From an uncultured Collinsella sp. (GTDB lineage Bacteria; Actinomycetota; Coriobacteriia; Coriobacteriales; Coriobacteriaceae), in assembly GCA_902494935.1 (NCBI GenBank), contig CABUVH010000030.1, positions 1 through 15,093 on the forward strand: a DNA stretch of 15,093 nucleotides, read 5' to 3'. A program made the translations under genes and the position numbers. A model generated the notes under the pieces. That model saw nothing but the letters and a program-made list of their open reading frames with translations. It was not told the DNA's origin and made no database searches. Each line of letters starts with the position of its first letter. Position 1 is the first letter of the stretch. Below are positions 14,914-15,093 of the stretch, piece by piece.

Positions 14914-15093
14914 TAGAAGACCACCACCTTGGAAGCATCGAACACGGGGCCGCACATGCAGGCGCCCTTCATACCGTCGACCGTCTCGACATTGCAGGTG
15001 TTGCAGGCGCCAAAGCCACAGCTCATCATGCGCTCGAGCGACACCTCGCAGTACGCACCGGCCTCGGCAGCAGCGGCGGCGACCTTCTTCATC
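14913..15093 (-). CDS. pyrK: Dihydroorotate dehydrogenase electron-transfer subunit PyrK (5' part outside window)
   Basis: Iron-sulfur flavoprotein subunit that carries electrons from PyrD to NAD+. Only the last 60 or so codons are visible; the reading frame enters at the window edge. They contain the [2Fe-2S] ligand pattern SCGFGACNTC followed by a fourth cysteine 12 residues later (GMKGACMCGPVF). The final GPVFDASKVVVF is the characteristic PyrK end. The FAD/NAD-binding domain must lie upstream. The in-frame ATG at 15090-15092 is internal, not the start. The stop shares a base with the candidate GTG start of pyrD. It was read directly from the minus strand. Confidence 0.92.
   Translation of the reverse strand, partial: MKKVAAAAAEAGAYCEVSLERMMSCGFGACNTCNVETVDGMKGACMCGPVFDASKVVVF

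Overview
The window is a compact stretch of chromosome from a GC-rich actinobacterium. The best fit is class Coriobacteriia (Collinsella or a close relative). Three things point there. First, there is an actinobacterial-type integration host factor (mihF) beside gmk and rpoZ. Second, the dihydroorotate dehydrogenase is the two-subunit class 1B enzyme (pyrD plus pyrK), which most other actinobacteria lack. Third, several starts are GTG and the base composition is high GC. The genus is inference; the class is moderately secure.

All sixteen genes lie on the minus strand, so the reading order is from high to low coordinates. Positions 15093-13280 hold the end of a pyrimidine cluster: pyrK (5' end outside the window), pyrD and pyrF. 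Positions 13279-13040 are an intergenic region with a long interrupted palindrome and a candidate promoter. Positions 13039-10629 hold mihF, gmk, rpoZ and thiI, packed with 0-5 bases between genes and closed by a strong terminator. Positions 10414-7404 hold comEA and comEC, joined by an ATGA overlap, the DNA-uptake pair. Then come holA (DNA polymerase III delta), rpsT (ribosomal protein S20) with its own leader and terminator, and a run of lepA, dusB and hemW. Last are two J-domain chaperone genes: an unusual membrane-anchored form, then a canonical dnaJ cut off by the window edge.

Most of this is conserved housekeeping: pyrimidine synthesis, GTP supply and transcription, tRNA modification, DNA uptake, replication clamp loading, translation and protein folding. 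I see no mobile element, CRISPR array, tRNA, rRNA or defence island. No gene-free stretch exceeds 300 bases. The largest gaps are 13040-13279 and 10415-10628, both described below.

The items most worth a second look are the J protein whose second substrate-binding domain is replaced by membrane segments, the palindrome upstream of mihF with alternative pairings, and a terminator-like hairpin in the rpsT leader. Nothing here can be called a new system from the sequence alone.
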